50,914 bases of DNA, from the NCBI GenBank assembly GCA_017399165.1, contig JAFQEF010000134.1:1-50914 (forward strand), in the 5' to 3' direction. Every line of letters starts with the position of its first letter. Positions within the stretch are counted from its first letter, which is position 1. Under the pieces are notes generated by a model. It was given only the letters and a program-made list of their open reading frames with translations, did not search any database and was not told the DNA's origin. Origin of the DNA: Akkermansia sp. Lineage in GTDB: Bacteria > Verrucomicrobiota > Verrucomicrobiia > Verrucomicrobiales > Akkermansiaceae. Below are positions 15,765-24,681 of the stretch, in pieces. The translations under genes and the position numbers were made by a program.

Positions 15765-18128
15765 ATGAACCACAAGTTTTACCTAATCCTCGGTGCTCTG
15801 GCAGCAGGCTCAACAAGCCATGCAGATGTTCCACAGGCAGAGCAGGCCATGCGCAACGGCAACGCAGCAGCTGCTTTGCAAGCCCTGCACGGTGTTACCC
15901 CCTGCCCTGAGCTCCACTACTGGAAAGGCCGCGCCTTGGCAGAGCTGCAACGCTATGAGGAAGCTGTTGAGGAGCTCTCTTGCGTGGATGAAACACATGC
16001 CCTGTACCCGTATGCCGCCCGCGCGTTGATGTATTGCGCACGCCGCACCCCGCATACCGAAGCCGTACTGACCAAGCTCTGCGCCTCTCAAGACCCGGCA
16101 ATAGCCGCCTTAGCTAAAATCCTGCTTGCAGAGCATACCGTACAAAGCAACAAAGAGCTCAACCTTACAGACTACGCCTCAGCTGATACCGACATAAGCG
16201 GAGCGCTCCTTTTGCTGGAGGCAGAGCAGCTGCGCCGTGCGGGCAATTATGATGCTGCCATCAGTAAATGCCGAGAAGCAGAAGATAAAGCCCCGACCTT
16301 GCAGCGTGAGTATAGCCGTATTCTTCTAAGCGAAATCCATTACGACAAAGAAAAGGCAGAGGGTGACAACGAAGGCAAGGGAGAGGAAACGCTGCTCAAG
16401 TTCATATCCTCCCACCCGGATTCCGTGCTGTTGGAAGAAGCCTTCCGCAGACTAGATAAACGCGGGGCCTTCACCACCAGCAAATACGCCATCCGCAAGC
16501 TGGAGGAATGGTCAAGAGACACTACAGCCATTTACCGCGCATTACTGGCATCTGCCATCACCCAGCGAGAATCCCTTTACGTACTCAGCAATGAAGAGTT
16601 GGGGGAAATTGCCGTCAACCGTGCCACCGGCATTAACCCGGATTATATGCCCATTACCGTGCAGATTAACAATGAGCAGGCTCGCTACCTCATTCTCCAC
16701 AATCAGAAGGAGGACGCCACGGCGTATTACGACAGAATCCCCGAAGATAAGCGAGACGCCTACACCCTCTTTTACAAAGCCCGCACCATGCCCGCAACGA
16801 ATCCCATGGCCCTGGAGCTTTACCTGCAAAGCGCAGAAACAGCCCCACCCGCCTTGCAGGAAACAGCCTACGCCAACGCGCTTTATTGTGCGCATACGCT
16901 TGAAAATAATGAGGTAGTACAAGAGCTGCTCAACAAAGAATTACCCGTTCACTGCAAGCGTGTTCTCAAGTTGACGCATGCCGGGTTAAACCTGCGCAAG
17001 GCCCCTCAACAAAGCAGACAAGAGCTGGAGGAAGTGTTGCAAATGGAGCCCACCCCCACGCAACGCGTAGAAACCGTCTTGCAGCTCACCCAGTTAGATA
17101 TTGATGAAAACGATGCAGCCTCTGCCCTTAAACGTTTGAGTGAATTCTCTGATAGCGAGCGCAAAAATTGGCCGAATGAACAGGTAATGCGTTACTACGG
17201 GCTCTACCTGCACGCCTTGGAATGTGAGCAGGAGGTAGGCCGCGCCACGGCCTCTCACAAGCCGTTCTTGCTGGCGGCGCTCAAGTCCACCAAGCGAGAG
17301 GATGTTCGCATTGCCATTACCCTTAAACTGGCAAAAATCTACTCCGAGGAAGGCAACCACAGGGATGCGCTCCTGCTACTGGAAGACTTGGCAGCCAATG
17401 CCAAGGATAAAGATATGAAAGCGCGCGCGCTTCTGCTTGCCGGGAGAGAATCCACCCAATGCATGACCCTGCCCTCCGTCACCAAAGGCGCCACGTTATT
17501 TGCCGCAGCAGCAGAGATTGACAGCCCGTACCGATACCGTGCAGCGATTCTGAACTCGGCTGTACTGTTCCGAATCAATGATGCCCAAGCGGCGGAGCAA
17601 AAGATTCTGCGCATTATTAAAGAGATTGAAACGGAGAGAAACGCCACCCCCGGTAGCACCCACTTGGCAGAGGAATACGCCTTTGCGCTCACCGTTAAGG
17701 CAGATATAGAGGCAGTACCCGGCACGCCCGAGGCGCTCAAACAAGCTATCTCCACCAACGAGCAGGTGTTTGCCATACCGGGCTTAACACAGGCTTGGCA
17801 CAGCCGTGCTTACCTGCAACAGGCTACCCTTTGCAGCCGCGTGGGGTGGAATGAGCGCGCGTTGCTCGACTACAAAAACATTATCAACAGCCTGCCCGCC
17901 AGCGCCAAACAAGCCACCCCGGATAAGGCTTACATTTTATGTCTCTCGGGCACGGGGGCTATTGCCTGCCTACTCAAAATGGAAAAGTGGGAGGAAGCAG
18001 CAGACATGGCAGACTCCATCGCAGAGCATCCCATCGGCAAAATGTTTGAAGAACGCACCAAACACTTCAAGGAGTGGTCTCGCATGATACGCAAAACGCG
18101 TTTCCTGCCCATGAAAGAAAAAGAATAA
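15765..18128 (+). CDS. Large exported TPR-repeat protein (787 aa)
   Basis: A signal peptide (FYLILGALAAGSTSHA) precedes almost 770 residues of helical TPR/Sel1-like repeats. Typical units are AEQAMRNGNAAAALQALHGV near the start and RALLLAGRESTQ further on. It probably acts as a periplasmic scaffold. No catalytic domain is visible. It is the last gene of the lipoprotein-M23 operon and converges with the EEP-family gene, whose stop lies 13 bases beyond. I see no terminator between the two stops. Confidence 0.82.
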   Translation: MNHKFYLILGALAAGSTSHADVPQAEQAMRNGNAAAALQALHGVTPCPELHYWKGRALAELQRYEEAVEELSCVDETHALYPYAARALMYCARRTPHTEAVLTKLCASQDPAIAALAKILLAEHTVQSNKELNLTDYASADTDISGALLLLEAEQLRRAGNYDAAISKCREAEDKAPTLQREYSRILLSEIHYDKEKAEGDNEGKGEETLLKFISSHPDSVLLEEAFRRLDKRGAFTTSKYAIRKLEEWSRDTTAIYRALLASAITQRESLYVLSNEELGEIAVNRATGINPDYMPITVQINNEQARYLILHNQKEDATAYYDRIPEDKRDAYTLFYKARTMPATNPMALELYLQSAETAPPALQETAYANALYCAHTLENNEVVQELLNKELPVHCKRVLKLTHAGLNLRKAPQQSRQELEEVLQMEPTPTQRVETVLQLTQLDIDENDAASALKRLSEFSDSERKNWPNEQVMRYYGLYLHALECEQEVGRATASHKPFLLAALKSTKREDVRIAITLKLAKIYSEEGNHRDALLLLEDLAANAKDKDMKARALLLAGRESTQCMTLPSVTKGATLFAAAAEIDSPYRYRAAILNSAVLFRINDAQAAEQKILRIIKEIETERNATPGSTHLAEEYAFALTVKADIEAVPGTPEALKQAISTNEQVFAIPGLTQAWHSRAYLQQATLCSRVGWNERALLDYKNIINSLPASAKQATPDKAYILCLSGTGAIACLLKMEKWEEAADMADSIAEHPIGKMFEERTKHFKEWSRMIRKTRFLPMKEKE

Positions 18129-18141
18129 AAGGCGGCACCAA

Positions 18142-19227
18142 TCAACGGAGCTCACACCATACGGCACGGTGATCTGCCGCGAGGGAGGCAGCGGGGATAT
18201 CCACCACACCGCTATCACAGCTGCGGCCACGCCTGCTACGCAACACGCTGTTAACGTAGATGCGGTCGAACACGCAATACTCTTGCGCAGCCTCGTAACA
18301 AATTGTCCAGCTTTGCCCGCGTGAGTCCACAGCCTTAACGGAGCTGAGGGCGGCATCCTCTGAAACACCTTGCGTTAAAATGCGTTGAGAAGCATCGGTG
18401 GGGCCATCATTCCAATCCCCATACACAAGAACCGGCATTTTGGGGTGTTTATGCATCTCTTTTTGCAAGTATAAAGCCAGCGTACGTGCCTCTGCACTAC
18501 GGCGAGCCGTGGCTGCGGCAGGGTCATCTGCCACACGAGATTTAAGGTGAGCCCCCATTATGCGGTAAAAGCGGCAGCCCTCCACCTGCACCGTTACATC
18601 CAAAATACCGCGCAACATCTTTTGCCGCTTGTTACCCAACAAACTACAGTTAGCACGGGAGTGGTCTTGCACAATGGGGTATTGAGACAAAACGGCCAGC
18701 GCGCGGTCCTCGCCACTACGTAGCAGGATTTTGGAATAGGGGTAATCTAAGCCCCTGTTTTTGAGCCGTTGTTTCAAATCCGCCAGAGCATGGGGGCCAC
18801 CTATTTCAATAAGCCCCACAACCTGCGGGGAGGCGGATGCTATGACCTCCGCCACCGCCTCGCGAGATTCCTCTTTTTTCATACTCAGCCTATAGCGGGA
18901 GCGTTGAGTATCCTCTTTTACAAAGTAGTTCTGTGCATTAAGCATCAAAAAACGCAGTGGTTCACACTTTGCAGCGGCGGGCATGGCTGCCAAGCGGGAG
19001 TTCACATCCGCATCGCTCATCTGAGCATTCGCGGCAGCATCTGACTCCCCGAAATCGTGCTCCGTGGGTGCAAGGTGCCACTGCTCGGCAATCTCGCCTA
19101 TCAGCGCGGGTGCATCTTTGCCACTAAACCAGCCGGACAGCATGCCAACGCACGCTAATACCAGCAAAATCAGCAGTGTATCTGCACGCAAGGCTCGTCG
19201 CAGCCCTCTCTTTCCTCCTGCGGACAT
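18142..19227 (-). CDS. Membrane-anchored endonuclease/exonuclease/phosphatase-family protein
   Basis: One N-terminal membrane segment (TLLILLVLACVGMLSGWF) is followed by a linker and an EEP (DNase I-like) domain. The family landmarks are present in order: FLMLNAQNYF, VVGLIEIGG with the metal-binding Glu, IMGAHLKSR, VYGDWND with the Asp and Asn, and AADHRAVW with the catalytic Asp-His. It could be a nuclease or a phosphoesterase acting outside the cytoplasm, and the substrate cannot be told from sequence. It follows glgB by 13 bases and may be cotranscribed. Confidence 0.82.
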   Translation of the reverse strand: MSAGGKRGLRRALRADTLLILLVLACVGMLSGWFSGKDAPALIGEIAEQWHLAPTEHDFGESDAAANAQMSDADVNSRLAAMPAAAKCEPLRFLMLNAQNYFVKEDTQRSRYRLSMKKEESREAVAEVIASASPQVVGLIEIGGPHALADLKQRLKNRGLDYPYSKILLRSGEDRALAVLSQYPIVQDHSRANCSLLGNKRQKMLRGILDVTVQVEGCRFYRIMGAHLKSRVADDPAAATARRSAEARTLALYLQKEMHKHPKMPVLVYGDWNDGPTDASQRILTQGVSEDAALSSVKAVDSRGQSWTICYEAAQEYCVFDRIYVNSVLRSRRGRSCDSGVVDIPAASLAADHRAVWCELR

Positions 19228-19240
19228 AACTTAACCGGCA

Positions 19241-21262
19241 TCAAAACCTGCGTCCGCCGCGGTAGGCGCGGGCCAGTACCAACACGGTACGCGGCAACAG
19301 GTACAGAGAAAGCTTTTGTGTTTTGTCCGTAAAGTGTGTAATACTGTTATCCAACCGCCCGAAGCCACCGAAGCGCAGGTCATCGGAGTCCAGCACCACG
19401 CGCCACTCCCCGTGGGAGGGTGCGGGCAGCTCGTAATCCGGTATGGCCGCAGTACCGCTCCAGTTGAAGACAAACACTAAACCACCGCGCTCAAAGGCCA
19501 TCACCTGGTTCTTTTCATCCATGTTAAGCGGGCGCGCGGGGGGCGCGGCCAAGATATCGCAATCCTGCGCTAACTTAACCATGGCACGGTCAAAAGCATT
19601 GAGATAACGGTAACGCAATAAATCATTGTCTACCAAGCTCCACTGGCGGCGGCAATACTTGTAGGAGTTGTTGTTACCCTCGCGGGGGAAGTCAATCCAC
19701 TCCGGGTGCCCGAACTCATTGCCCATGAAATTAAGCCAGCCCTCACCACCGGCAGCCAAGGTGGCCAAGCGAATCATTTTGTGCAAAGCCATACCGCGGT
19801 CCACAATCAAACTGGGCGTTGTACAGCTCATGTGGGTGTACATCTCGGCATCCATCAGGCGGAAGGCAATGGTCTTATCCCCCACCAATGCCTGGTCATG
19901 GCTCTCTGCATAGGCAATGTTCGGCTCACCGTAGCGACGGTTAATAAGGGTGTACCAAATATCCCCCACGCTCCATTCTTCATCCTTCTTTTCCTTCAAC
20001 AGCTTAATCCAATAATCCGGCAAGCCCATGGCCAAGCGGTGCGTAAAGCCGAACCCGCCTTCATCCACCGGGCGGCAGAGCCCCGGCATGCCGGACATAT
20101 CCTCTGCAATGGCAAAAGCACCCGGGCGCACCTGCTGCACCAAGGTGGCAGCCAGCTGCAAATAGGTAACGGCATCTATATTGACCATGGTGTTGAAATA
20201 GCACCCCAAATCGGTAAAGGGCTCGTGCCCGTGGTGCAAATACAGCATACTGGTAACACCGTCAAAGCGGAAGCCATCGAAGCGGAACTCCTCCAGCCAC
20301 CAGCGCAAGTTACTGAGCAAAAACTCAATCACCTCATGCCTGCCGTAGTCAAACAGGCAGCTATCCCAGTCCGGGTGGCGGCTGTCGCGCTCTCCGGCAT
20401 TGAAATACTGCCCACCCGAGCCATCAAAGTTATTAAGCCCCTCTGCCTCATTCTTAACGGCATGAGAGTGCACCACATCCAACAGCACGGCAATACCCAT
20501 ACCATGCGCCGTATCAATCAGATACTTCAAATCCTCGGGCGTGCCGAAACGATTGCACGGGGCAAAGAAAGAGGACACATGGTAGCCGAACGAGCCGTAA
20601 TACGGGTGCTCTTGCACAGCCATGAGCTGTACCACGTTATATCCCAAATCTTTTACACGGGGCAACACATTATCGGCAAACTCACGGTAGGAGTGTATGC
20701 GCTCCTCCTCCCCCGCCATCCCCACGTGGGTTTCATAAATAAAGGGTACCTTTACATTAGTCGGGTTCCAGCGGGTGTTTTTCCACTGATACGGCTCCTG
20801 CGGTGCCCATATAATGCCACTGTAATCAAAGGTGGCGGGGTCTTGCTCGGTAAAGCGAATCCAAGCAGGCATGCGGTCTTTAGCCACATTATCAGCCCCT
20901 ACGACATGCACTTTCACATGCTGACCGTGAGCCAAAGCATCCGCAGGCAAGCGAATCTCCCACACGCCGTCTTTGCCGGTGGTAAGGGGGTGGCTGCTGC
21001 GGTTCCAGCCGTTAAAATCACCTATGAGGTAGAGCGCACGCGCCCCCGGTGCCCATTCCCTATACACCCACTCCCCGGTAGTGGTGTCTTTGTTGAACCC
21101 CATACGGCTGTAGCCGTCGGCACACTCTAATAATGAGCCATAACGGCGACATATACGCTGCAGCTGCCCGTCATACAAACGCATGCGAGCCTTGATTTCA
21201 CGCTCATACGGTGCCAGCCAACCGTCTGCCAGCACCAACCCGGGAATAGGTGGTCTTCTCAT
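19241..21262 (-). CDS. glgB: 1,4-alpha-glucan branching enzyme, eukaryote-like GH13_8 type
   Basis: Introduces alpha-1,6 branches into glycogen. The N-terminal CBM48-like part includes WAPGARALYLIGDFNGWN. The catalytic barrel has VIYETHVGM-like IYETHVGMAGEE, VVHSHAVKN, the nucleophile Asp in FDGFRFDGVTSM, the acid Glu in AIAEDMSGMPG, and AYAESHDQALVGDK. These line up with eukaryotic and GH13_8 enzymes rather than the usual bacterial GH13_9 GlgB. The product is 673 aa. The upstream GTG at 21268 is two bases from the -10 box, so I use the ATG at 21262, eight bases past it. No other glycogen gene is in the window. Confidence 0.93.
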   Translation of the reverse strand: MRRPPIPGLVLADGWLAPYEREIKARMRLYDGQLQRICRRYGSLLECADGYSRMGFNKDTTTGEWVYREWAPGARALYLIGDFNGWNRSSHPLTTGKDGVWEIRLPADALAHGQHVKVHVVGADNVAKDRMPAWIRFTEQDPATFDYSGIIWAPQEPYQWKNTRWNPTNVKVPFIYETHVGMAGEEERIHSYREFADNVLPRVKDLGYNVVQLMAVQEHPYYGSFGYHVSSFFAPCNRFGTPEDLKYLIDTAHGMGIAVLLDVVHSHAVKNEAEGLNNFDGSGGQYFNAGERDSRHPDWDSCLFDYGRHEVIEFLLSNLRWWLEEFRFDGFRFDGVTSMLYLHHGHEPFTDLGCYFNTMVNIDAVTYLQLAATLVQQVRPGAFAIAEDMSGMPGLCRPVDEGGFGFTHRLAMGLPDYWIKLLKEKKDEEWSVGDIWYTLINRRYGEPNIAYAESHDQALVGDKTIAFRLMDAEMYTHMSCTTPSLIVDRGMALHKMIRLATLAAGGEGWLNFMGNEFGHPEWIDFPREGNNNSYKYCRRQWSLVDNDLLRYRYLNAFDRAMVKLAQDCDILAAPPARPLNMDEKNQVMAFERGGLVFVFNWSGTAAIPDYELPAPSHGEWRVVLDSDDLRFGGFGRLDNSITHFTDKTQKLSLYLLPRTVLVLARAYRGGRRF

Positions 21263-21270
21263 CGCCACCT

Positions 21271-21299
21271 ATTCTACACCTTTTTTCAGGCCATGCCAA
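21271..21299 (-). promoter_or_regulatory. glgB promoter
   Basis: On the minus strand TTGGCA (21294-21299), 17 bp, TAGAAT (21271-21276). The ATG is eight bases downstream of the -10, which implies a leaderless message. Confidence 0.68.
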
Positions 21300-21308
21300 G
21301 ATAAATCG

Positions 21309-22229
21309 TTATAAAACTATCTCGCCACGCGCACGCAAATCTGCATTGATTGCTTCGAGTATATCCAGCTCGGGGCGGAAGTTGGCATCGTGGTGGGAGG
21401 AACGGATAAGCGGGCCACTGGCCACGTGACGGAACCCCTTGCCGAACGCCACCTGACGCAGCTCCTCAAATGTATCCGGGTGAATATAGTCAATCACCGG
21501 CAAATGTTTGGCGGACGGGCGCAGGTATTGCCCCATGGTCAACACGGTTACACCGTGCTCACGCAGGTCATCCATCGTGCGTTCAATTTCATCCCGCGTT
21601 TCTCCCAAGCCCAACATAATGCCGCTCTTGGTCACCACCATGCCGGGTGCAAGCTCCAATGCACGCTTAAGCACTGCAAGGGATTGACGGTACTTGGCAC
21701 GGAAACGCACCAAGGGGGACAACCTCTCCACGGTCTCCAAGTTATGGTTAAAAATATGCGGGCGGGCATCCATCACGGCAGCAATGGATTCATCCTTGCC
21801 GTTAAAGTCGGATGTAAGCACCTCAATAATTGTCTGCGGGCTGGCCTTGCGAATCTCTCGAATAATGGCAGCCATATGGTTGGCGGCACCATCTTTCAAG
21901 TCATCTCGCGTTACCATGGTCACCACGGTATGGTTTAGCTTCATGCGGCTCACGGCATCCGCAATCTTAGCAGGTTCCTCGGGATCAAGCGGCTTGGGGC
22001 GAGCCGTACGCGTTGCACAGAAACCGCAGGCACGGGTGCAAACATCACCACATGCCATAAAAGTGGCCGTGCCATGGCTCCAGCACTCACCACGGTTGGG
22101 GCACATGGCCTCCTCACACACGGTAACAAGGGAGTTACCCTTTACGAGCTCATTTACATGCTTGAAAGCCTGCCCCTTGGGCAACTTTACTTTCAGCCAG
22201 GAAGGTTTGCGGGGGGACTCGTCTGCCAT
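21309..22229 (-). CDS. lipA: Lipoyl synthase
   Basis: A radical SAM enzyme that inserts two sulfurs into protein-bound octanoyl groups. Both iron-sulfur clusters are assigned. The auxiliary cluster uses Cys38, Cys43 and Cys49 (CEEAMCPNRGEC), and the radical SAM CxxxCxxC uses Cys64, Cys68 and Cys71 (CTRACGFC). The C-terminal RSSHHAD-like segment reads LIRSSHHDANF. Spacing of all Cys matches E. coli LipA. The longer frame starts at 22238, only two bases after the -10 box. The ATG at 22229 is 11 bases beyond it and is used, giving 306 aa. No lipB lies nearby. Confidence 0.96.
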   Translation of the reverse strand: MADESPRKPSWLKVKLPKGQAFKHVNELVKGNSLVTVCEEAMCPNRGECWSHGTATFMACGDVCTRACGFCATRTARPKPLDPEEPAKIADAVSRMKLNHTVVTMVTRDDLKDGAANHMAAIIREIRKASPQTIIEVLTSDFNGKDESIAAVMDARPHIFNHNLETVERLSPLVRFRAKYRQSLAVLKRALELAPGMVVTKSGIMLGLGETRDEIERTMDDLREHGVTVLTMGQYLRPSAKHLPVIDYIHPDTFEELRQVAFGKGFRHVASGPLIRSSHHDANFRPELDILEAINADLRARGEIVL

Positions 22230-22240
22230 AACGGGCATGG

Positions 22241-22269
22241 GTTATGCATCAAAACACACTAAAATGCAA
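22241..22269 (-). promoter_or_regulatory. lipA promoter
   Basis: On the minus strand TTGCAT (22264-22269), 17 bp, CATAAC (22241-22246). The -10 matches at four of six positions. The spacing to the ATG at 22229 agrees with other promoters in the window. Confidence 0.5.
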
Positions 22270-22302
22270 GCAAAATATGGCAATTTCAGCCCGTTTTCCG
22301 CA

Positions 22303-22830
22303 TTATTTTCGGTTAGAAGGAGCATCCGGGTGCAGCTTGGCCCCTCGCTCTCGCAAAACTTCACCTATGGCAGCTGCCGCCGGAGTTTTGATTTTGCCGT
22401 AATGAATACGCAGCGAGTTTCCCTGCCTGTTCAGGGCATTTATATCGCTGCCTGCATCCAATAGCAAGGTCATGATTCTTGCGGCATCCTCCGGCGACAT
22501 ATCCCGGTGGGGGCTGATCATGAACGTATAATCACTAAAATAATGTTTTAATGTTGGGCTCGGCTTTACGGATGCCCCTCTCTTCAATGCCAATTCCACC
22601 AAATCCGGCTGCGGGCACCGCAGCAAAATGGCCCCCAAAACCGTTATCCCCTTCTCGCCTTCAAAACTATTGAGGTCTTCGCCGGACTCCAAAATGGCTC
22701 GTATCTTATCCTCCTCCATCACCAACGGTATCGGCGTCTTCTGCGTTGCAGTGGGCTCCTCTTGCCCAGAGCTACACAAAGCACCAAAAACACCCAATGT
22801 AAGCACTAAAATCGGAAACTTCATTTTCAT
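22303..22830 (-). CDS. Exported ankyrin-repeat-like protein (175 aa)
   Basis: A signal peptide (ILVLTLGVFGALC) precedes about two to three ankyrin-like repeats. They show the pattern of short helices and a Gly-Asp-Asn turn: DLVELALKRGASVKPS and ARIMTLLLDAGSDINALNRQGNS. The Cys after GAL does not fit a lipobox well, so a type I signal peptide is more likely. It is a probable protein-binding periplasmic protein. The larger ankyrin lipoprotein at 49437-50480 has the same general plan. An alternative ATG lies at 22824. Confidence 0.75.
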   Translation of the reverse strand: MKMKFPILVLTLGVFGALCSSGQEEPTATQKTPIPLVMEEDKIRAILESGEDLNSFEGEKGITVLGAILLRCPQPDLVELALKRGASVKPSPTLKHYFSDYTFMISPHRDMSPEDAARIMTLLLDAGSDINALNRQGNSLRIHYGKIKTPAAAAIGEVLRERGAKLHPDAPSNRK

Positions 22831-22870
22831 GGGACTTCTAATTAGTGGTTAATTTTGTTCGTCAGACCAA

Positions 22871-22899
22871 GGTATAGCATTTTTTTGAAATCTAAACAA
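22871..22899 (-). promoter_or_regulatory. Promoter of the ankyrin-like gene
   Basis: On the minus strand TTGTTT (22894-22899), 17 bp, TATACC (22871-22876). It predicts a leader of about 34 bases. The remaining non-coding stretch to 23069 is AT-rich and I see nothing else in it. Confidence 0.5.
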
Positions 22900-23069
22900 G
22901 CAATTTTTTCCGTTTTTGTCATTTAAAGACGGGACAAATTCTATATTACCCAATGAAGTACAGGCCTTAAAGTGGAAAGGTAGATACGAAACAGCAACAG
23001 GAACCACATTAGACTGATAATCCGCATTACGATTTATGAATGGCAGATAAAAAGGGATTTAGCAAAAAA

Positions 23070-23855
23070 TCAGCAACATAAAATACCCCCTTCTTCCAAC
23101 AGCAGCCTCATGTCGCGCGGCATGGGGCTGCTGACATTAATGGAGGTGCCGGCATAGGGGAAAGAGAGGGCGGAAGCATGGAGGGCATGACGCTCCAAAA
23201 AAAGACGGGAGGCAAGCTGCGGGGTCCAGCCATGTGCAATGAAGTCCAGGTAATTCTGCTCATCGCCTCCGTAAATTTTATCGCCAACAATGGGGTGCCC
23301 CAGGTAGGCCAGGTGAACACGGATTTGGTGCATGCGCCCCGTGTGGGGGGTGCAGCGAACAAGAGCCATGGCAGGCAGATGCTTACGGGCAGGCACACGG
23401 TGCAGCACCTCAAACTCCGTACGGCAGGGGCGGCCTTGGGGGTGGCAACATTGGCGCACGTGGATGTGGGTGGGTGCAACATCCTCCATCCGTAAAATAG
23501 GCTCTGCACAACAGGCGGTGCTCCACAGCGGGGTACCCTGCACCACGGCAAGGTATTCTTTATGCAAGAGGCGGTGTTGCATGGCTTTGCCCAGCTCCCG
23601 TGCGGCGGCGGCATTTTTGGCAATGAGGGTGATACCGCTGGTCTCGCGGTCCAGCCTGTTGACCAAGGACACCTGCCCGCCGCAAGCCAGCTCATACGCC
23701 AACAGTTCTTTTACGCCATGCCATAGGGTAGGCTCGTTTTTTTCTCCCGTGGGGTGGGTGAGCAAAGGGGCTGCTTTGTCCACAGCCAACACATCCGCAT
23801 CTTCATACAACACGGTAAAGTCGGCATGCACGGCTATGGGCATGTCAAAGCTCAT
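23070..23855 (-). CDS. RluA-family pseudouridine synthase
   Basis: Converts uridine to pseudouridine in rRNA or tRNA. The catalytic motif VNRLDRETSG is present, with the Asp nucleophile. LLHKEYLAVVQG, LVRCTPHTGRMHQIRVHLAYLGHPIVGDKIYG and the C-terminal hydrophobic strand also fit. At 261 aa it lacks an N-terminal S4 domain, as RluA and RluC/TruC-like short forms do. The target site cannot be told. Its ATG overlaps the stop of the RsuA-type gene by four bases, so the two modification enzymes are translationally coupled. Confidence 0.92.
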   Translation of the reverse strand: MSFDMPIAVHADFTVLYEDADVLAVDKAAPLLTHPTGEKNEPTLWHGVKELLAYELACGGQVSLVNRLDRETSGITLIAKNAAAARELGKAMQHRLLHKEYLAVVQGTPLWSTACCAEPILRMEDVAPTHIHVRQCCHPQGRPCRTEFEVLHRVPARKHLPAMALVRCTPHTGRMHQIRVHLAYLGHPIVGDKIYGGDEQNYLDFIAHGWTPQLASRLFLERHALHASALSFPYAGTSINVSSPMPRDMRLLLEEGGILCC

Positions 23856-24544
23856 GAAAAGATGGTGGGGTCAATCTCTGCCCATTCCCCCGGGGCCAAA
23901 TGCAAATCTGCCAATTTTAAGGGGCCTATGGCGGTGCGGGTAAGGCTAATGACAGGGGCACCCACAGCGGCCAACATGCGGCGCACTTGGTGGTAGCGCC
24001 CCTCGTGCAGGGTAAGCAGCCCGTGGCATGGGGCGGTGTTTTGCAGCTCCGCTGGCAAGCACGGGGTGGTCTCCCCCTCCAGCAAGAGCTCGCCGGAGGC
24101 AAAAAGAGCCACGGCAGACTCGGGGATGGGGGCAGAGGTTTCAAACTCATACACCTTGGGCACATGTTTTTTGGGGCTGGTGAGGGCGTGCACAAACGCG
24201 CCGTCATCCGTCAACAACAGTAAGCCGCTGGTTTCTTTATCCAATCGGCCTACGGTGCTCACACCATTACTGCGGTTAAGCCACTGCGGGGGCAGCAGGT
24301 CATACACCAACTCACCGGCCTCCTTATGGCTGCATGTGCAACCAAGCGGTTTGTGGAGGGCAACATATAAACCGTTAACAAACTCCACAGGTTCACCATC
24401 TATGAGCACCTCTGCCGGCTCTGCCTTGTCTGAGGCGGATTTGAGCGTTCTCCCCGGCACCGTAACACGCCCGCGCTTGACCCACAAGGCGGCTTCCCTG
24501 CGGGAGCAATAACCAAAACGGCTCAAAATGGCATCTATCCTCAT
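23852..24544 (-). CDS. RsuA/RluB-family pseudouridine synthase
   Basis: An rRNA pseudouridine synthase with an N-terminal S4 RNA-binding domain (IDAILSRFGYCSRREAALWVKRGRVTV) and a catalytic domain with GRLDKETSGLLLLTDDG. The stretch GRYHQVRRMLAAVG closes the active site. At 230 aa it matches RsuA, which modifies 16S rRNA, or a short RluB/E-type. The frame could begin with a GTG at 24547. The ATG at 24544, ten bases after the -10, is preferred. Divergent from the TPR gene at 24682. Confidence 0.92.
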   Translation of the reverse strand: MRIDAILSRFGYCSRREAALWVKRGRVTVPGRTLKSASDKAEPAEVLIDGEPVEFVNGLYVALHKPLGCTCSHKEAGELVYDLLPPQWLNRSNGVSTVGRLDKETSGLLLLTDDGAFVHALTSPKKHVPKVYEFETSAPIPESAVALFASGELLLEGETTPCLPAELQNTAPCHGLLTLHEGRYHQVRRMLAAVGAPVISLTRTAIGPLKLADLHLAPGEWAEIDPTIFS

Positions 24545-24554
24545 CACGCAAGTT

Positions 24555-24582
24555 ATTTTGCCACAATTTTTTTAAAAAACAA
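24555..24582 (-). promoter_or_regulatory. Promoter of the pseudouridine synthase pair
   Basis: On the minus strand TTGTTT (24577-24582), 16 bp, CAAAAT (24555-24560), ten bases before the ATG. It is weaker than most, but its position fits the window's pattern. It nearly touches the divergent promoter at 24585. Confidence 0.4.
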
Positions 24583-24584
24583 GG

Positions 24585-24613
24585 TTGAAATCACGCGGAT
24601 TATGTGGTATATA
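24585..24613 (+). promoter_or_regulatory. Promoter of the cytoplasmic TPR gene
   Basis: TTGAAA (24585-24590), 17 bp, TATATA (24608-24613), close to consensus. It predicts a start near 24620 and a leader of about 60 bases. This rules out the in-frame GTG/ATG candidates at 24604 as translation starts. Confidence 0.68.
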
Positions 24614-24681
24614 TAGTGAACGTACTGAGTTACGGCATATACGCATGCCGTAATCGCCGCATATTTTTCTTACACACACTT

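Noticed and set aside
19706..21130. A 474-codon plus-strand frame inside glgB
   Set aside because: It is fully antisense to a clearly assigned enzyme, and the long open frame follows from GC-rich codon use. No promoter supports it.
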